The notes beneath the pieces are model-generated. The model was not told where the DNA came from. It saw only the letters and a list, made by a program, of their open reading frames with translations, and did no database searches. A stretch of DNA of 15,559 nt. Origin: UBA12014 sp029248335. GTDB lineage: Bacteria > Planctomycetota > Phycisphaerae > Phycisphaerales > SM1A02. Both the position numbers and the translations under genes were made by a program. Shown piece after piece: positions 1 to 7,240 of the stretch. The stretch's first letter is position 1, and each line of letters begins with the position of its first letter. The DNA lies in contig JAQWJM010000118.1 in NCBI GenBank assembly GCA_029248335.1, positions 1 to 15,559 of the forward strand, read 5' to 3'.

Positions 1-1542
1 GAAGGCATCGCGGACCGCGGGACGATCGTCCGTCACCAGCACGCCGGCCGCGGCCGGCACCTCGAAGGTGCGCATGTTGAGGCCGCCGGGTGCGGCGAAG
101 GAATTCACGTTGACGACGACGCCCGCCCGGTGGAACGCGGCCGTCTGATCATCGCCGGCGGGCAGCCAGCCATGCCAGCGGCCTTCGGCGGCGGTGCCCG
201 CGATCGCCTGCTCCCAGGCGGCCTCGCCGTGGATCCGAACGTCGAAGCCGGCCTCCGCGAGCGTCACCGCGCTGCGGATCCGTCGTCTTCGGGTCGCGTC
301 GTAGGCGAGGGCGAGTCGAATCCGCGACTGGAACGCGGCATCTCCATCGAGCCGGGTGGTCGCGATCATCTCCTCGACGTCCGTCCCGGGTGTCTCGACC
401 CAGTCCTCCGCGATGCCCGCGAGCACGCGTCGAACCTCGTCGGGGAGATCCGGCGCGACGGCGTCGATCCCGGGGATGTTCCCGACGACGAGGACCGTTC
501 GGGCCCCTCGGGCTTCCTTCGAACCGTCGGCGTCGTCATCCGGGGAAGGAAGATCCGGCAGGTCGGCGGCGAGGGGCCGGATCACTTGATCGCACTCGAG
601 CTTCTCGTAGCAGGCGGCGAATCCCGGGGTGGCCGCGACGACGAGATCCCGTTCGGTCCAGTCGAAGGTCTCGAACGGGAGAAGTCGGGGATTCGAACTC
701 GCGACGACCAGCGTCGCGAGATCGTGTCGCCAGGGAATCGTCGATCGACCGGGACGCAGGAACGAAAGCAGCAGATCGGGATCGACGTCGAGTGCGAATC
801 GGGCGTCCTCGGTCGCGGCGAACGGATCATGGCGGATGTCGCTCGCTCGAATCAGGACCTCGTGTCCCGCGCGGCGGGCGGCCGCGCCGATCGACGTGGC
901 GAGATGTCGCAGGGCGGTCGAGCCCGCGTCGACGATCCCGGCGATCCGCCAGGCGTCGCCGGCGGGCGGGCCGGCACCCGAGGGCGTCGATCGACGTTCG
1001 GACTGTCGCGAGGCCTCCAGCAGGAACCGGGTGTTGGCGACGCGTCCGATCTCGAGGATCTTCTCGCGCAGCGTTTCGAATCGAGCGACGTCGCCGGGCA
1101 GGAGTCCGACGCCGGTCACGATCGCCCGAAGCGGGTCCGCCGCGTCGGGGAGCGCGTCTCGAATCGCGTCGTCGATCGGTTCGCCGTCGGCGAAGCGGAT
1201 GCGTGGATCCGCGAGGATCGCGGACCAGTCATGGCTCGAGAACGAGCCCGCCAGGAGTCTCCGATCGGGTTCGACGACGACCACGAGGGTATCGGTCCGT
1301 TCGCGATGCATCGCCTGGCGCAGGGTCTCGACCACCGAGCCGTCTCCGGCGCCGAGCACGAACAGCGCGAGCGGCCGTCGGCCTTCGCGGGGCAGCGTGA
1401 TCGAGGCGGGAACGGGGGATTTCCCAGGAGATGTCGCGGTGATTCCCTCGACGTCGTGGAGTCGGTCGGCGAGTCCGGGTCGATGCCGCGACAACGCCGG
1501 TGGAAGGCCGGCATCACGTCGCGTTTCATTCCCGTCGCTCAT
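1..1542 (-). CDS. Putative glycosyltransferase, Maf-N-like plus CgeB-like (C-terminus cut by window edge)
   Basis: An open frame of 514 codons begins at the ATG at 1542 and runs off the left edge without a stop, so the C-terminus is missing. Residues 60-69 (LFVLGAGDGS) followed by VVVVEPD at 87-93 resemble the nucleotide-fold N-terminus of Maf/DUF115-type glycosyltransferases. At 487-494 the GLNMRTFE motif, followed by VPAAAGVLVTDD, closely matches the sugar-nucleotide-binding end of CgeB-like glycosyltransferases (Glyco_trans_1_2), where a glutamate contacts the donor. The likely role is transfer of a sugar to a protein or surface polymer; donor and acceptor cannot be read from the sequence. 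There is no signal peptide, so the protein is probably cytoplasmic. It lies 37 bp downstream of a small membrane-protein gene on the same strand. No strong ribosome binding site precedes the ATG. The reading frame is well supported; the exact family is less certain. Confidence 0.75.
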   Translation of the reverse strand, partial: MSDGNETRRDAGLPPALSRHRPGLADRLHDVEGITATSPGKSPVPASITLPREGRRPLALFVLGAGDGSVVETLRQAMHRERTDTLVVVVEPDRRLLAGSFSSHDWSAILADPRIRFADGEPIDDAIRDALPDAADPLRAIVTGVGLLPGDVARFETLREKILEIGRVANTRFLLEASRQSERRSTPSGAGPPAGDAWRIAGIVDAGSTALRHLATSIGAAARRAGHEVLIRASDIRHDPFAATEDARFALDVDPDLLLSFLRPGRSTIPWRHDLATLVVASSNPRLLPFETFDWTERDLVVAATPGFAACYEKLECDQVIRPLAADLPDLPSPDDDADGSKEARGARTVLVVGNIPGIDAVAPDLPDEVRRVLAGIAEDWVETPGTDVEEMIATTRLDGDAAFQSRIRLALAYDATRRRRIRSAVTLAEAGFDVRIHGEAAWEQAIAGTAAEGRWHGWLPAGDDQTAAFHRAGVVVNVNSFAAPGGLNMRTFEVPAAAGVLVTDDRPAVRDAF

Positions 1543-1579
1543 GTGCTCGAGCGTACCCCATTCGTGGCCGGGGGAGGAT

Positions 1580-1792
1580 TCACCTGCCGGCCCGAAGGAG
1601 TCGTTCGCCCTCGTCGGCGGTCATGGTCCCCTCCGCCACATAGGCGGCGATCTCCTGCCGCGTTCGTTCCCGATTCCGGCCGATGAGCACTTTCTGGCCG
1701 ACGCCCGCGATGATGGCGACGACGGCCACCAGAAAAGAGCCTCCGAAGATCAGCAGGGGGACGAAATCCGACGATTCGACGAGGGTCTGCAT
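1580..1792 (-). CDS. Small single-span membrane protein with SHOCT-like C-terminus
   Basis: This 70-residue protein has one hydrophobic segment at about residues 12-34 (PLLIFGGSFLVAVVAIIAGV). A basic linker (RNRER) follows, then a short amphipathic tail at 43-70 containing YVAEGTMTADEGERLLRAG. That tail has the form of a SHOCT-type module: a helix, a Gly-x-hydroxyl-x-x-E/D-E turn, and a second helix. The positive residues after the span suggest the tail is cytoplasmic. SHOCT-like tails are thought to mediate oligomerisation or protein contacts; the function here is unknown. The gene lies between the metal ATPase and the putative glycosyltransferase, on the same strand as both, and ends 37 bp before the latter. 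The ribosome binding site is weak. A perfect TTCCGGAA palindrome lies 11 bp upstream of the ATG. Confidence 0.7.
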   Translation of the reverse strand: MQTLVESSDFVPLLIFGGSFLVAVVAIIAGVGQKVLIGRNRERTRQEIAAYVAEGTMTADEGERLLRAGR

Positions 1793-1888
1793 GGATGAAG
1801 TGTTCCGGAATGAAGGCGGCTCGCTCGAGGTGCGGCGGAGAGCGCAACCTTGATTGGGAAACCGATCTTCCGGATTTCGATCGTCCGT
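1793..1888. other. Spacer between ATPase and small membrane-protein gene
   Basis: No gene is seen in these 96 bp. The only distinctive element is the palindrome TTCCGGAA at 1803-1810. No T-rich intrinsic terminator follows the ATPase stop on the minus strand, so readthrough into the 1580-1792 gene is possible. Confidence 0.4.
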
Positions 1889-3922
1889 TCAGTTCCTGGC
1901 CAGGCGGACCGAGGCCTCCCGGCTGCGGCTCTTGCGACGCTCCCGTTCCGCCTCGAGCCGGCGTCGGGCCTGCTCGTCCTCGGCGAAGTCCTCGCCGAAC
2001 CGGACCAGCCGGAGGCTGTTCAGAATGACGAAGAGGTACGCGACCGCCTGATAGAAGGGGGTCAGCCAGATGTTGATGTTCCCCGTCGCCGCGAGGGCGA
2101 GGCCGACCACCGCGAGGAGCAGGCTCACCGCGATGTTCTGGGTGATGATCCCCTTGGTCCGGCGTGCGATCTCCAGCAGGAACGGCACGTGCCGGAGGTC
2201 GTCGTGCATCAGGGCCACGCCGGCGGAGTTGGTCGCGATGTCCGAACCGGAGAGTCCCATCGCCACGCCGACGTCGGCGCTGGCGAGGATCGGGCCGTCG
2301 TTGATGCCGTCGCCGACCACCAGCGTGCGGTGGCCGTTGGCGATGAGGTGCTTGAGTTCCGCGTGCTTCTCTTCGGGAAGGCATTCGGCCTCCACGGAGT
2401 CCACGCCGACGGACTGGCCGACCCGCTTGGCGACGTCGAGCCGGTCGCCGGTGAAGATGCAGATCCGGCGGACGCCGAGCTTCCGCAGGTGCTCGACCAC
2501 GTCGCCGGCGTTCCGGCGAAGCTTGTCTTCGAGGCCCACGGCACCGAGGTATCGATCACCGAGCATCACGTGCACGCTGGACATGCCCGCGATCTTCTCC
2601 TCGACCTCCGAGACCTCCGCATCGATGCCCGGTGCCAGTTCGCGGAGCCAGGCGCCGCGTCCGGCGCTGATCACGCCGTCCTCCCGTGTGGCGCGAACGC
2701 CTCGACCGGGGACTTCGGTGTATTCGGTGATCGACGCGGCGGCGATCCGGGCCTTCTCGGCGGTGTCGAGGATCGATCGCGCGAGCGGGTGATTCGAACT
2801 CTGTTCGGCATCGGCCGCGGCCTGCAGGAGCGTCGCACCATCCACGCCGTCGGCCGGGGCGAGGCGGCTCACCGCGAACCGGCCGGTGGTGAGTGTGCCG
2901 GTCTTGTCCATGACCACGGTGTCGATGGTGGCGGCGCTCTCGAGCGTCCGGGTCTGCTTGATCATGATTCCGAGTCGGGCTGCGCTCGCGAACGCCGCGA
3001 CCATGGCCGTCGGATACGCGATCAGCAGGGCGCCCGGACAGGTCACCACCAGGACGGTGATGGCCCGGATCGCGGCTTCGTCGCGGTCGGGGCTTCGGAC
3101 GGTGAAGAACCAGACCAGGGCGGAGACCATGATCACCACGGGGACGTAGAACCCCGCGAGGCGTTCGATGATCTCCTGCCGATCGCTGCGGGCGCTTTCC
3201 GCCTCGCGGATCAGGGACTCGACCTTGCCGATCGTGGTCTCGTCCGCCACCGCGGTGACTTCGACGTCGATCTGTCCGGTGAGGTTGGTGGTGCCGGCGT
3301 AGACGTCGGTGCCGGCGGCCGCTTCGATCGGGACGGCTTCGCCGGTGAGCGAGGCCTGATTGATCGAACTCGAGCCGCTCGCGATGCGTCCATCGACCGG
3401 GAGGTTCTCGCCCGGGCGGACGCGGACGATGTCGCCGATCGCGAGATTCGCGAGCTTGACCTCGGATTCGTTGCCGTCCGCATCGAGGCGTCGGGCCACG
3501 TCCGGCGTGAGTTCGACGAGTTCGCGGATCGCCCGCTGGGCGCCCCAGGCGGTTCGACTCAGCACCAGCTTCGAGAGCCAGAGGAAGAGCGCGAGGAAGC
3601 CGGCGGTGCGGAGATCGTTCACCGCGATCGCGGCGATGACCGCAAGGGTGGCGAGGGCGTCGCTGGACGGCTCGCCGCGCTTCATCTCGCGGATCGCACC
3701 CTTGAGGAGCGGGATGAGCAGCAGGATCGCGCCGATGGCGGCCGGGATGTCGGAGACCGCGGCGCTCGCACCGAACAGCCGCGCGATGCCGCTCACCAGC
3801 AGCAGCATGCCGCCGAGCAACGCGATGAAGAGCTGCCGTTCGAGTCGGCGGCCTCCCTGGTCGGATGCTTCGTTCTGGGGTTCGGGGGAGAAGGCCGGCG
3901 TCGGCGCGGTCATCTGGCTCAT
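1889..3922 (-). CDS. P1B-like heavy-metal-translocating P-type ATPase, no HMA domain
   Basis: The product is 677 residues from this start and is an inner-membrane ATP-driven metal pump. Motifs visible in order are the actuator TGEAVP (193-198), the membrane-site motif TCPGALLIAYP (about 294-304), the phosphorylated Asp in DKTGTLT (339-345), the P1B-specific His-Pro in SNHPLA (376-381), and the hinge GDGINDGP (537-544). About six to eight membrane spans are placed as in P1B pumps. The roughly 25 residues before the first span contain no CxxC metal-binding (HMA) domain. The membrane motif is CPG rather than CPC, and the last two spans lack the Lys and Asp/Glu typical of Zn/Cd pumps, so the substrate is unknown. 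The C-terminal 30 residues are charged and coil-like. An upstream in-frame ATG at 3949 would add nine residues, but only the ATG at 3922 has a GGAG at proper distance. It is divergent to gpsA. Confidence 0.9.
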   Translation of the reverse strand: MSQMTAPTPAFSPEPQNEASDQGGRRLERQLFIALLGGMLLLVSGIARLFGASAAVSDIPAAIGAILLLIPLLKGAIREMKRGEPSSDALATLAVIAAIAVNDLRTAGFLALFLWLSKLVLSRTAWGAQRAIRELVELTPDVARRLDADGNESEVKLANLAIGDIVRVRPGENLPVDGRIASGSSSINQASLTGEAVPIEAAAGTDVYAGTTNLTGQIDVEVTAVADETTIGKVESLIREAESARSDRQEIIERLAGFYVPVVIMVSALVWFFTVRSPDRDEAAIRAITVLVVTCPGALLIAYPTAMVAAFASAARLGIMIKQTRTLESAATIDTVVMDKTGTLTTGRFAVSRLAPADGVDGATLLQAAADAEQSSNHPLARSILDTAEKARIAAASITEYTEVPGRGVRATREDGVISAGRGAWLRELAPGIDAEVSEVEEKIAGMSSVHVMLGDRYLGAVGLEDKLRRNAGDVVEHLRKLGVRRICIFTGDRLDVAKRVGQSVGVDSVEAECLPEEKHAELKHLIANGHRTLVVGDGINDGPILASADVGVAMGLSGSDIATNSAGVALMHDDLRHVPFLLEIARRTKGIITQNIAVSLLLAVVGLALAATGNINIWLTPFYQAVAYLFVILNSLRLVRFGEDFAEDEQARRRLEAERERRKSRSREASVRLARN

Positions 3923-3927
3923 GGGTG

Positions 3928-3931
3928 CTCC
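3928..3931 (-). promoter_or_regulatory. Ribosome binding site deciding the ATPase start
   Basis: GGAG on the minus strand lies 5 bases before the ATG at 3922. The alternative ATG at 3949 has only pyrimidine-rich sequence upstream, so 3922 is preferred. Confidence 0.5.
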
Positions 3932-3949
3932 GGGACCTGGATCGGTCAT

Positions 3950-4129
3950 GCGACGTCCGGGAAGGTCGGAGAGAGATGGACCGTGAACCGGCCGATCCGC
4001 CTTCCGGACGACGCCGGATTGTATCCGGCTTCTCGCCTACGTTGGTTCCCCGGTTCCGGTTCGAGCGGTCCGGGATCCGGATCCGTGGCCCCGACGCTTC
4101 AGGCCCGTCCCTCCCGTAGACTCAGAGGC
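3950..4129. promoter_or_regulatory. Divergent spacer between metal ATPase and gpsA
   Basis: This gene-free spacer must hold the start signals of both flanking genes. I cannot recognise a confident -35/-10 pair for either. It contains the perfect palindrome at 4013-4029 and a GC-rich stretch around 4050-4090 with repeated CCGG/GGATCC words. No small ORF with a convincing ribosome binding site is present. Confidence 0.4.
4013..4029. promoter_or_regulatory. 17-bp palindrome, candidate operator or RNA hairpin
   Basis: GCCGGAT-TGT-ATCCGGC has two perfect 7-bp arms around a 3-base centre. It lies 91 bp before the ATPase start (3922) and 100 bp before the gpsA start. No T-run follows on either strand, so it is not an intrinsic terminator. 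Its position suits a dimeric repressor site for the metal ATPase or a leader hairpin; this role is inferred. Confidence 0.4.
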
Positions 4130-5137
4130 ATGAGCACCGACGAAGTCATCGTCGCCGGCGACGGCCAGATGGGCCTCGTGATGGCGGCCGCCGCGATCGA
4201 GGCCGGCGCCCCCCGGGTCCGGGTCTGGGGCCCGTTCGAGGCCTCGGTGGAGGCCCTGCGGAAGACTCGGGAAAGTCCCCGGCTTCCCGGCTGGCGGATC
4301 CCGGATGCCGTCGAGTTCGAGCATGATCCCGGCATCTTCGCGGAAGGTCGGGTCCTGGTGAACGCGATTCCGACGCAGTTCATCCGGCCGGTCTGGGATC
4401 GGATCCGTCCGCATGTCGTCTCCGATTCGCTCGTGGTCTCGACGGCGAAGGGGCTCGAGATCGGCAGCGGACTCCGACCGAGTCTGATCCTGAACGAATT
4501 GCTGGGCGACACGCGGGTCTGCGTGCTGAGCGGACCGACGATCGCCACCGAACTTTCGCGGCGACTTCCGGCCCTGATGGTGGCGGCGTCGCCATCGTCG
4601 ACCGCCGCGGCGACCACGCACCGCACGTTCGGCACGCCCTGGCTCCGAATCTACGAGAGCGAGGACCTGGTCGGCGTCGAACTCTCGGGAGCGCTCAAGA
4701 ACGTGATCGCCCTTGCCGCGGGGATCTGCGACGGGCTGGAGCTGGGCATCAACGCCAAGAGCGCGCTGCTGGCGCGGGGCCTCGCGGAAATGGCGAGGTT
4801 CGGCACCGCCGCCGGGGCGGACTCGCGGACATTCTTCGGCATCGCCGGCGTCGGGGACCTCGCCACGACCTGCTTCAGCAAGGAAGGTCGCAATCGGGCC
4901 TGTGGCGAGGCGATCGCCCGAGGGGCGTCTCTCCAGACGTACCTCGACGAGCAGCAGTGCGTGGTGGAAGGCGTTCCGACGGTCGAAAGCGTGCTGGCGC
5001 GGGCCCGGGACCTCGATCTCGAGATGCCGATCACCACCGCGGTCGAGGGGATCTTCTTCAAGGGGGTCGCACCCCACGAGGCCATTCAAGGCCTCATGAC
5101 GCGACCTTCGGCCGCCGAGGGGCTCGGCGGGTTGTAG
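4130..5137 (+). CDS. gpsA: Glycerol-3-phosphate dehydrogenase [NAD(P)+]
   Basis: The enzyme reduces dihydroxyacetone phosphate to sn-glycerol-3-phosphate in the cytoplasm, supplying the phospholipid backbone. The 335-residue product has usual family length. It shows the Rossmann glycine motif GDGQMG (10-15), STAKGLE (104-110, with the conserved Lys107), LSGPTIATEL (133-142), and catalytic K190 in SGALKNVIALAAG. Further on are GINAKSALLARGLAEM (206-221), FFGIAGVGDLATTC (235-248) and VEGVPT near the end. The usual SRN phosphate-binding motif is GRN here (253-255), a mild change that keeps Arg-Asn. The ATG at 4130 is right because the glycine motif begins nine residues later. The purine-rich AGAGG at 4124-4128 is too close to be a standard ribosome binding site. 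It is the only long plus-strand gene and converges on the HPr gene with 33 bp between stops. Confidence 0.96.
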   Translation: MSTDEVIVAGDGQMGLVMAAAAIEAGAPRVRVWGPFEASVEALRKTRESPRLPGWRIPDAVEFEHDPGIFAEGRVLVNAIPTQFIRPVWDRIRPHVVSDSLVVSTAKGLEIGSGLRPSLILNELLGDTRVCVLSGPTIATELSRRLPALMVAASPSSTAAATTHRTFGTPWLRIYESEDLVGVELSGALKNVIALAAGICDGLELGINAKSALLARGLAEMARFGTAAGADSRTFFGIAGVGDLATTCFSKEGRNRACGEAIARGASLQTYLDEQQCVVEGVPTVESVLARARDLDLEMPITTAVEGIFFKGVAPHEAIQGLMTRPSAAEGLGGL

Positions 5138-5152
5138 TCGGCGGAGGACCGG

Positions 5153-5164
5153 GCCGGAAACGGC
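5153..5164. terminator. Small GNRA-loop hairpin between convergent gpsA and HPr stops
   Basis: GCCG-GAAA-CGGC forms a four-pair stem with a GNRA-type loop (on the plus strand) within the 33-bp convergent spacer. There is no T-run on either side, so termination activity is a guess from position only. Confidence 0.25.
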
Positions 5165-5170
5165 GGGCGG

Positions 5171-5446
5171 TCACTCGTCGTCTTCGAATCCTCGTTCGAT
5201 CAGTTCCGCGATCGAGGCGAGCGCCGCCGACGCATCGTCGCCCTCCGCGGTGATCTTCAGCACCGTCCCCGACGTGCCTGCCAGCATCAGGAGCTGCATG
5301 ATCGACTTGCCGTCGACCGGCTCGCCCGCATCCGCGCGGGCGATTCTGATGGTCGACGAGAACGTCGATGCCCGCTCCGCGAGGAGCATGGCGGGTCGGG
5401 CGTGCAGCCCGAGTCGGTTCGAGATGGTGACCTTCCGGCTCGGCAT
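5171..5446 (-). CDS. ptsH: HPr-family phosphocarrier protein
   Basis: The 91-residue product has the canonical HPr layout. Phosphorylatable His15 lies in LGLHARPA (12-19), and a regulatory-site serine at position 48 lies in GKSIMQLLMLAG. HPr passes phosphate from enzyme I to EIIA proteins in the cytoplasm. Where HPr kinase exists, phosphorylation of the serine tunes carbon regulation; neither enzyme I nor the kinase is in this window. The gene starts 12 bp after the EIIA stop and is the last member of the DUF502-hpf-EIIA-HPr group. By position it could be the NPr-like carrier of a PTS-Ntr type relay. Presence of the serine motif makes it look like a dual-use HPr. The tail is acidic (GFEDDE). 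Confidence 0.93.
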   Translation of the reverse strand: MPSRKVTISNRLGLHARPAMLLAERASTFSSTIRIARADAGEPVDGKSIMQLLMLAGTSGTVLKITAEGDDASAALASIAELIERGFEDDE

Positions 5447-5458
5447 GATGGGTGTCGT

Positions 5459-5935
5459 TCAGCCGACGGCGTTTCCGGAATCGGCCTCGTCGAGGAGGGT
5501 CAGGATCTCCTCCACGCTGTTGGCCTGCCGCAGGAAGCGACGGAACTGGTCACGACTCAGATTTCCGAAGATCGCCTCCATCGCGTCGATGTGTTCCTCG
5601 GGCCGCTCCTCCGGGCTGATCAGCAGGAAGATCGAGTGCACGGGCTGCTTGTCGAGGGCGTTGAAGTCGACGCCCTCCTCGCTGATGCCGATGGCGACGG
5701 TCAGCTTCTCGAGCCCCGGGGCCTTCACGTGGGGGACCGCCACGCCGTGGCCGAAGCCGGTCGATCCCTTCCGTTCCCGCTTGAGGGCCTCCTTGAGGTA
5801 GACGTCGCGTTGCTCCGCGGCGATCGCCTCGCAGGCGACGAGTCCGTCGAGCAGTTCCTCGAGGACGTCCTTCGCCTTGGTGGCGGTGAGCGAAGTGAAG
5901 ATGGCCTGGTCGACCACGATGTCGCGAAGCTTCAT
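5459..5935 (-). CDS. ptsN: PTS EIIA domain protein, PtsN/fructose type
   Basis: The 158-residue product is a stand-alone PTS_EIIA type-2 domain. The motif GHGVAVPHVK (62-71) contains the phosphorylated histidine H69 (the AxPH histidine); FLLISPEERPEEHI further on matches the conserved second half of the fold. No IIB or IIC domain is attached, which points to a regulatory PtsN-like role rather than sugar uptake. Proteobacterial PtsN senses the PEP/nitrogen state and controls potassium transport and phosphate signalling; transfer of those targets to this organism is inference. The ATG at 5935 is chosen because the EIIA domain begins immediately (MKLRDIVV). The frame continues upstream only as proline/arginine-rich shadow of the hpf gene. 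It lies 20 bp after hpf and 12 bp before the HPr gene. Confidence 0.93.
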   Translation of the reverse strand: MKLRDIVVDQAIFTSLTATKAKDVLEELLDGLVACEAIAAEQRDVYLKEALKRERKGSTGFGHGVAVPHVKAPGLEKLTVAIGISEEGVDFNALDKQPVHSIFLLISPEERPEEHIDAMEAIFGNLSRDQFRRFLRQANSVEEILTLLDEADSGNAVG

Positions 5936-5955
5936 GTCTGGTTCCGGGGGGCGGG

Positions 5956-6249
5956 CTACTTGTGGCTCTGGAGCTTTTCTTTCCAGTCGTGCAACTGGCG
6001 GTCGACCTTGTCGATGGCCTGATCGATTCCGGCGTACAGATCCTCGTGGGCGGCCCGGCCCACGAACATCGAGTGGTGGGGGACGTCGATCTTCACTTCG
6101 ACGTCGAATTCGATCTTCGCCTTGTCGAGGACGACCTCGATCGACTGAAGATGCTCCCGATACTTCTCGAGATGGTTGCATCGCTTGATCGCGTACTGCT
6201 CGATCGCGTCGGTGAGTTCGACGTGCCGCCCGGTCACGATGATCTGCAT
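5956..6249 (-). CDS. hpf: Ribosome hibernation promoting factor, short form
   Basis: The 97-residue product is the S30AE/HPF-RaiA domain alone, without the C-terminal dimerisation domain of long HPF. It begins MQIIVTGRHVELTDAI and continues with the beta-alpha-beta-beta-beta-alpha pattern, ending in QAIDKVDRQLHDWKEKL, typical of the family. It binds the 30S decoding region and inactivates ribosomes in resting cells. Its start lies 2 bp after the DUF502 stop, with AAGGAG at good spacing inside the end of that gene, so translation is probably coupled. It is followed by the EIIA gene, the same order as hpf-ptsN in proteobacteria. Whether a separate RMF-like dimerising factor exists cannot be seen here. 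Confidence 0.93.
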   Translation of the reverse strand: MQIIVTGRHVELTDAIEQYAIKRCNHLEKYREHLQSIEVVLDKAKIEFDVEVKIDVPHHSMFVGRAAHEDLYAGIDQAIDKVDRQLHDWKEKLQSHK

Positions 6250-6251
6250 GG

Positions 6252-7163
6252 TCAGGACTCCTTGGACTCGTTTCGCGTGGAATCGCGGGGTGGGGTGTCT
6301 GGTTGTTGAAGAATACGCGGCTCGGCGTCTTCGGGTCGGCTCGCGGCCGCATCCCGATCGGGAATCGATTCATGCGGAGGCACCAGGACGCCGCCCGAGA
6401 TGGTGAATCGGAGGGCTTCGTCGATGCTGATCGGGAGTTCGTGGACCTCGTCGTGGGGCACGGTGATCGTGTACCCGGTGAAAGGCGTGGGTGAACTGGG
6501 GATGAAGATGGTCAGCGATTCGCCGGATTCCTCCTCGATGCTCCGCATCGAACTCCCGGTCACCAGGCCCACCGCCCAGATCCCGCGCCGCGGATATTCG
6601 ACCACCACCACCCGGTTGAACTTGATCGGCTTGTCGTCGGAGAACAGGAAGTCGACGACCTGCTTCACGTAGGGGTAGACCTGTTTGAAGATCGGAACGC
6701 TGGTGATGATCCGTTCCAACCGACGCTGCACCCGCCGTCCGAGGAAACCGCCCAGCAGGCGGCCGGCGAAGTAGACGCTCAGCACCGCGACGAGGATCCC
6801 GATCCAGTCGAGGGCGAGGGCGTTGTCGTTCCACCAGGTTCGCACCTCGCGTCGGGTGAGTTCCCGGCGGACCGTGACGGGGTCGGTGTTCGCACCCTTT
6901 TCGCCGGACCTCGCCTCGATCTCCTCGGCGATTTCGGCATCGTCGGGCACGAACTGCTCGCCGACGGCGGGCCAGCGATCCGCGGTCTCGGCGATGCCGG
7001 CGCGGATCCCCGAGTTGATCGGCTGGGCGATCGCCGAATCGACGAACTGATAGGCCTTGACGAGGATCCAGAGCGTCAGCACCGACGGAAGCAGGACCGC
7101 CAGCCCGCGTCCGAAGAAGCGTTTGAAGTCGGCACGGAAGGTCTTGGGGGCATCGTCTGGCAT
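6252..7163 (-). CDS. DUF502 family inner-membrane protein
   Basis: The 303-residue product has two membrane spans, about residues 18-37 and 119-140. These are followed by the soluble hallmark region of DUF502: SVPIFKQVYPYVKQ (155-168), YPRRGIWAVGLVTG (190-203) and FIPSSPTPFTGY (220-231). It is longer than a typical DUF502 protein of about 200 residues. The extra length is a charged segment between the spans (about 60-115) and a proline/acid-rich C-terminal tail after 262. The biochemical function of the family is not known to me. It is probably the first gene of the hpf-EIIA-HPr group, 77 bp downstream of the metallopeptidase gene. The start is supported by the cluster of basic residues before the first span; the ribosome binding site is weak. 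Confidence 0.9.
   Translation of the reverse strand: MPDDAPKTFRADFKRFFGRGLAVLLPSVLTLWILVKAYQFVDSAIAQPINSGIRAGIAETADRWPAVGEQFVPDDAEIAEEIEARSGEKGANTDPVTVRRELTRREVRTWWNDNALALDWIGILVAVLSVYFAGRLLGGFLGRRVQRRLERIITSVPIFKQVYPYVKQVVDFLFSDDKPIKFNRVVVVEYPRRGIWAVGLVTGSSMRSIEEESGESLTIFIPSSPTPFTGYTITVPHDEVHELPISIDEALRFTISGGVLVPPHESIPDRDAAASRPEDAEPRILQQPDTPPRDSTRNESKES
6258..6263 (-). promoter_or_regulatory. Strong ribosome binding site of hpf inside the end of the DUF502 gene
   Basis: AAGGAG lies 8 bases before the hpf ATG at 6249 and overlaps the last codons of the upstream gene, which supports both the start and translational coupling. Confidence 0.6.
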
Positions 7164-7240
7164 GTCGGGGCCGCCAGTCTACCCGGGCGGATTCTTCGCG
7201 GTCCGCGTCGGGCCGGGATCGCCGGACGCCGTGGTCCCGC
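7164..7240. other. Spacer before the DUF502-hpf-EIIA-HPr group
   Basis: This 77-bp gap on the minus strand is the widest within the run 14562-5171 and is the best place for an internal promoter. It contains an imperfect GCGTC...GACGC pairing but no T-run and no clear promoter hexamers. Confidence 0.3.

Noticed and set aside
130..1686. Plus-strand frame of 518 codons opposite the glycosyltransferase gene
   Set aside because: Rich in Arg, Gly and Asp with no motif, no ribosome binding site and antisense to a frame with recognisable family motifs; typical GC-rich shadow.
1850..4129. In-frame upstream extension of gpsA by about 760 codons
   Set aside because: The extension is antisense to the metal ATPase and low in hydrophobic structure; the real GpsA fold starts at 4130.
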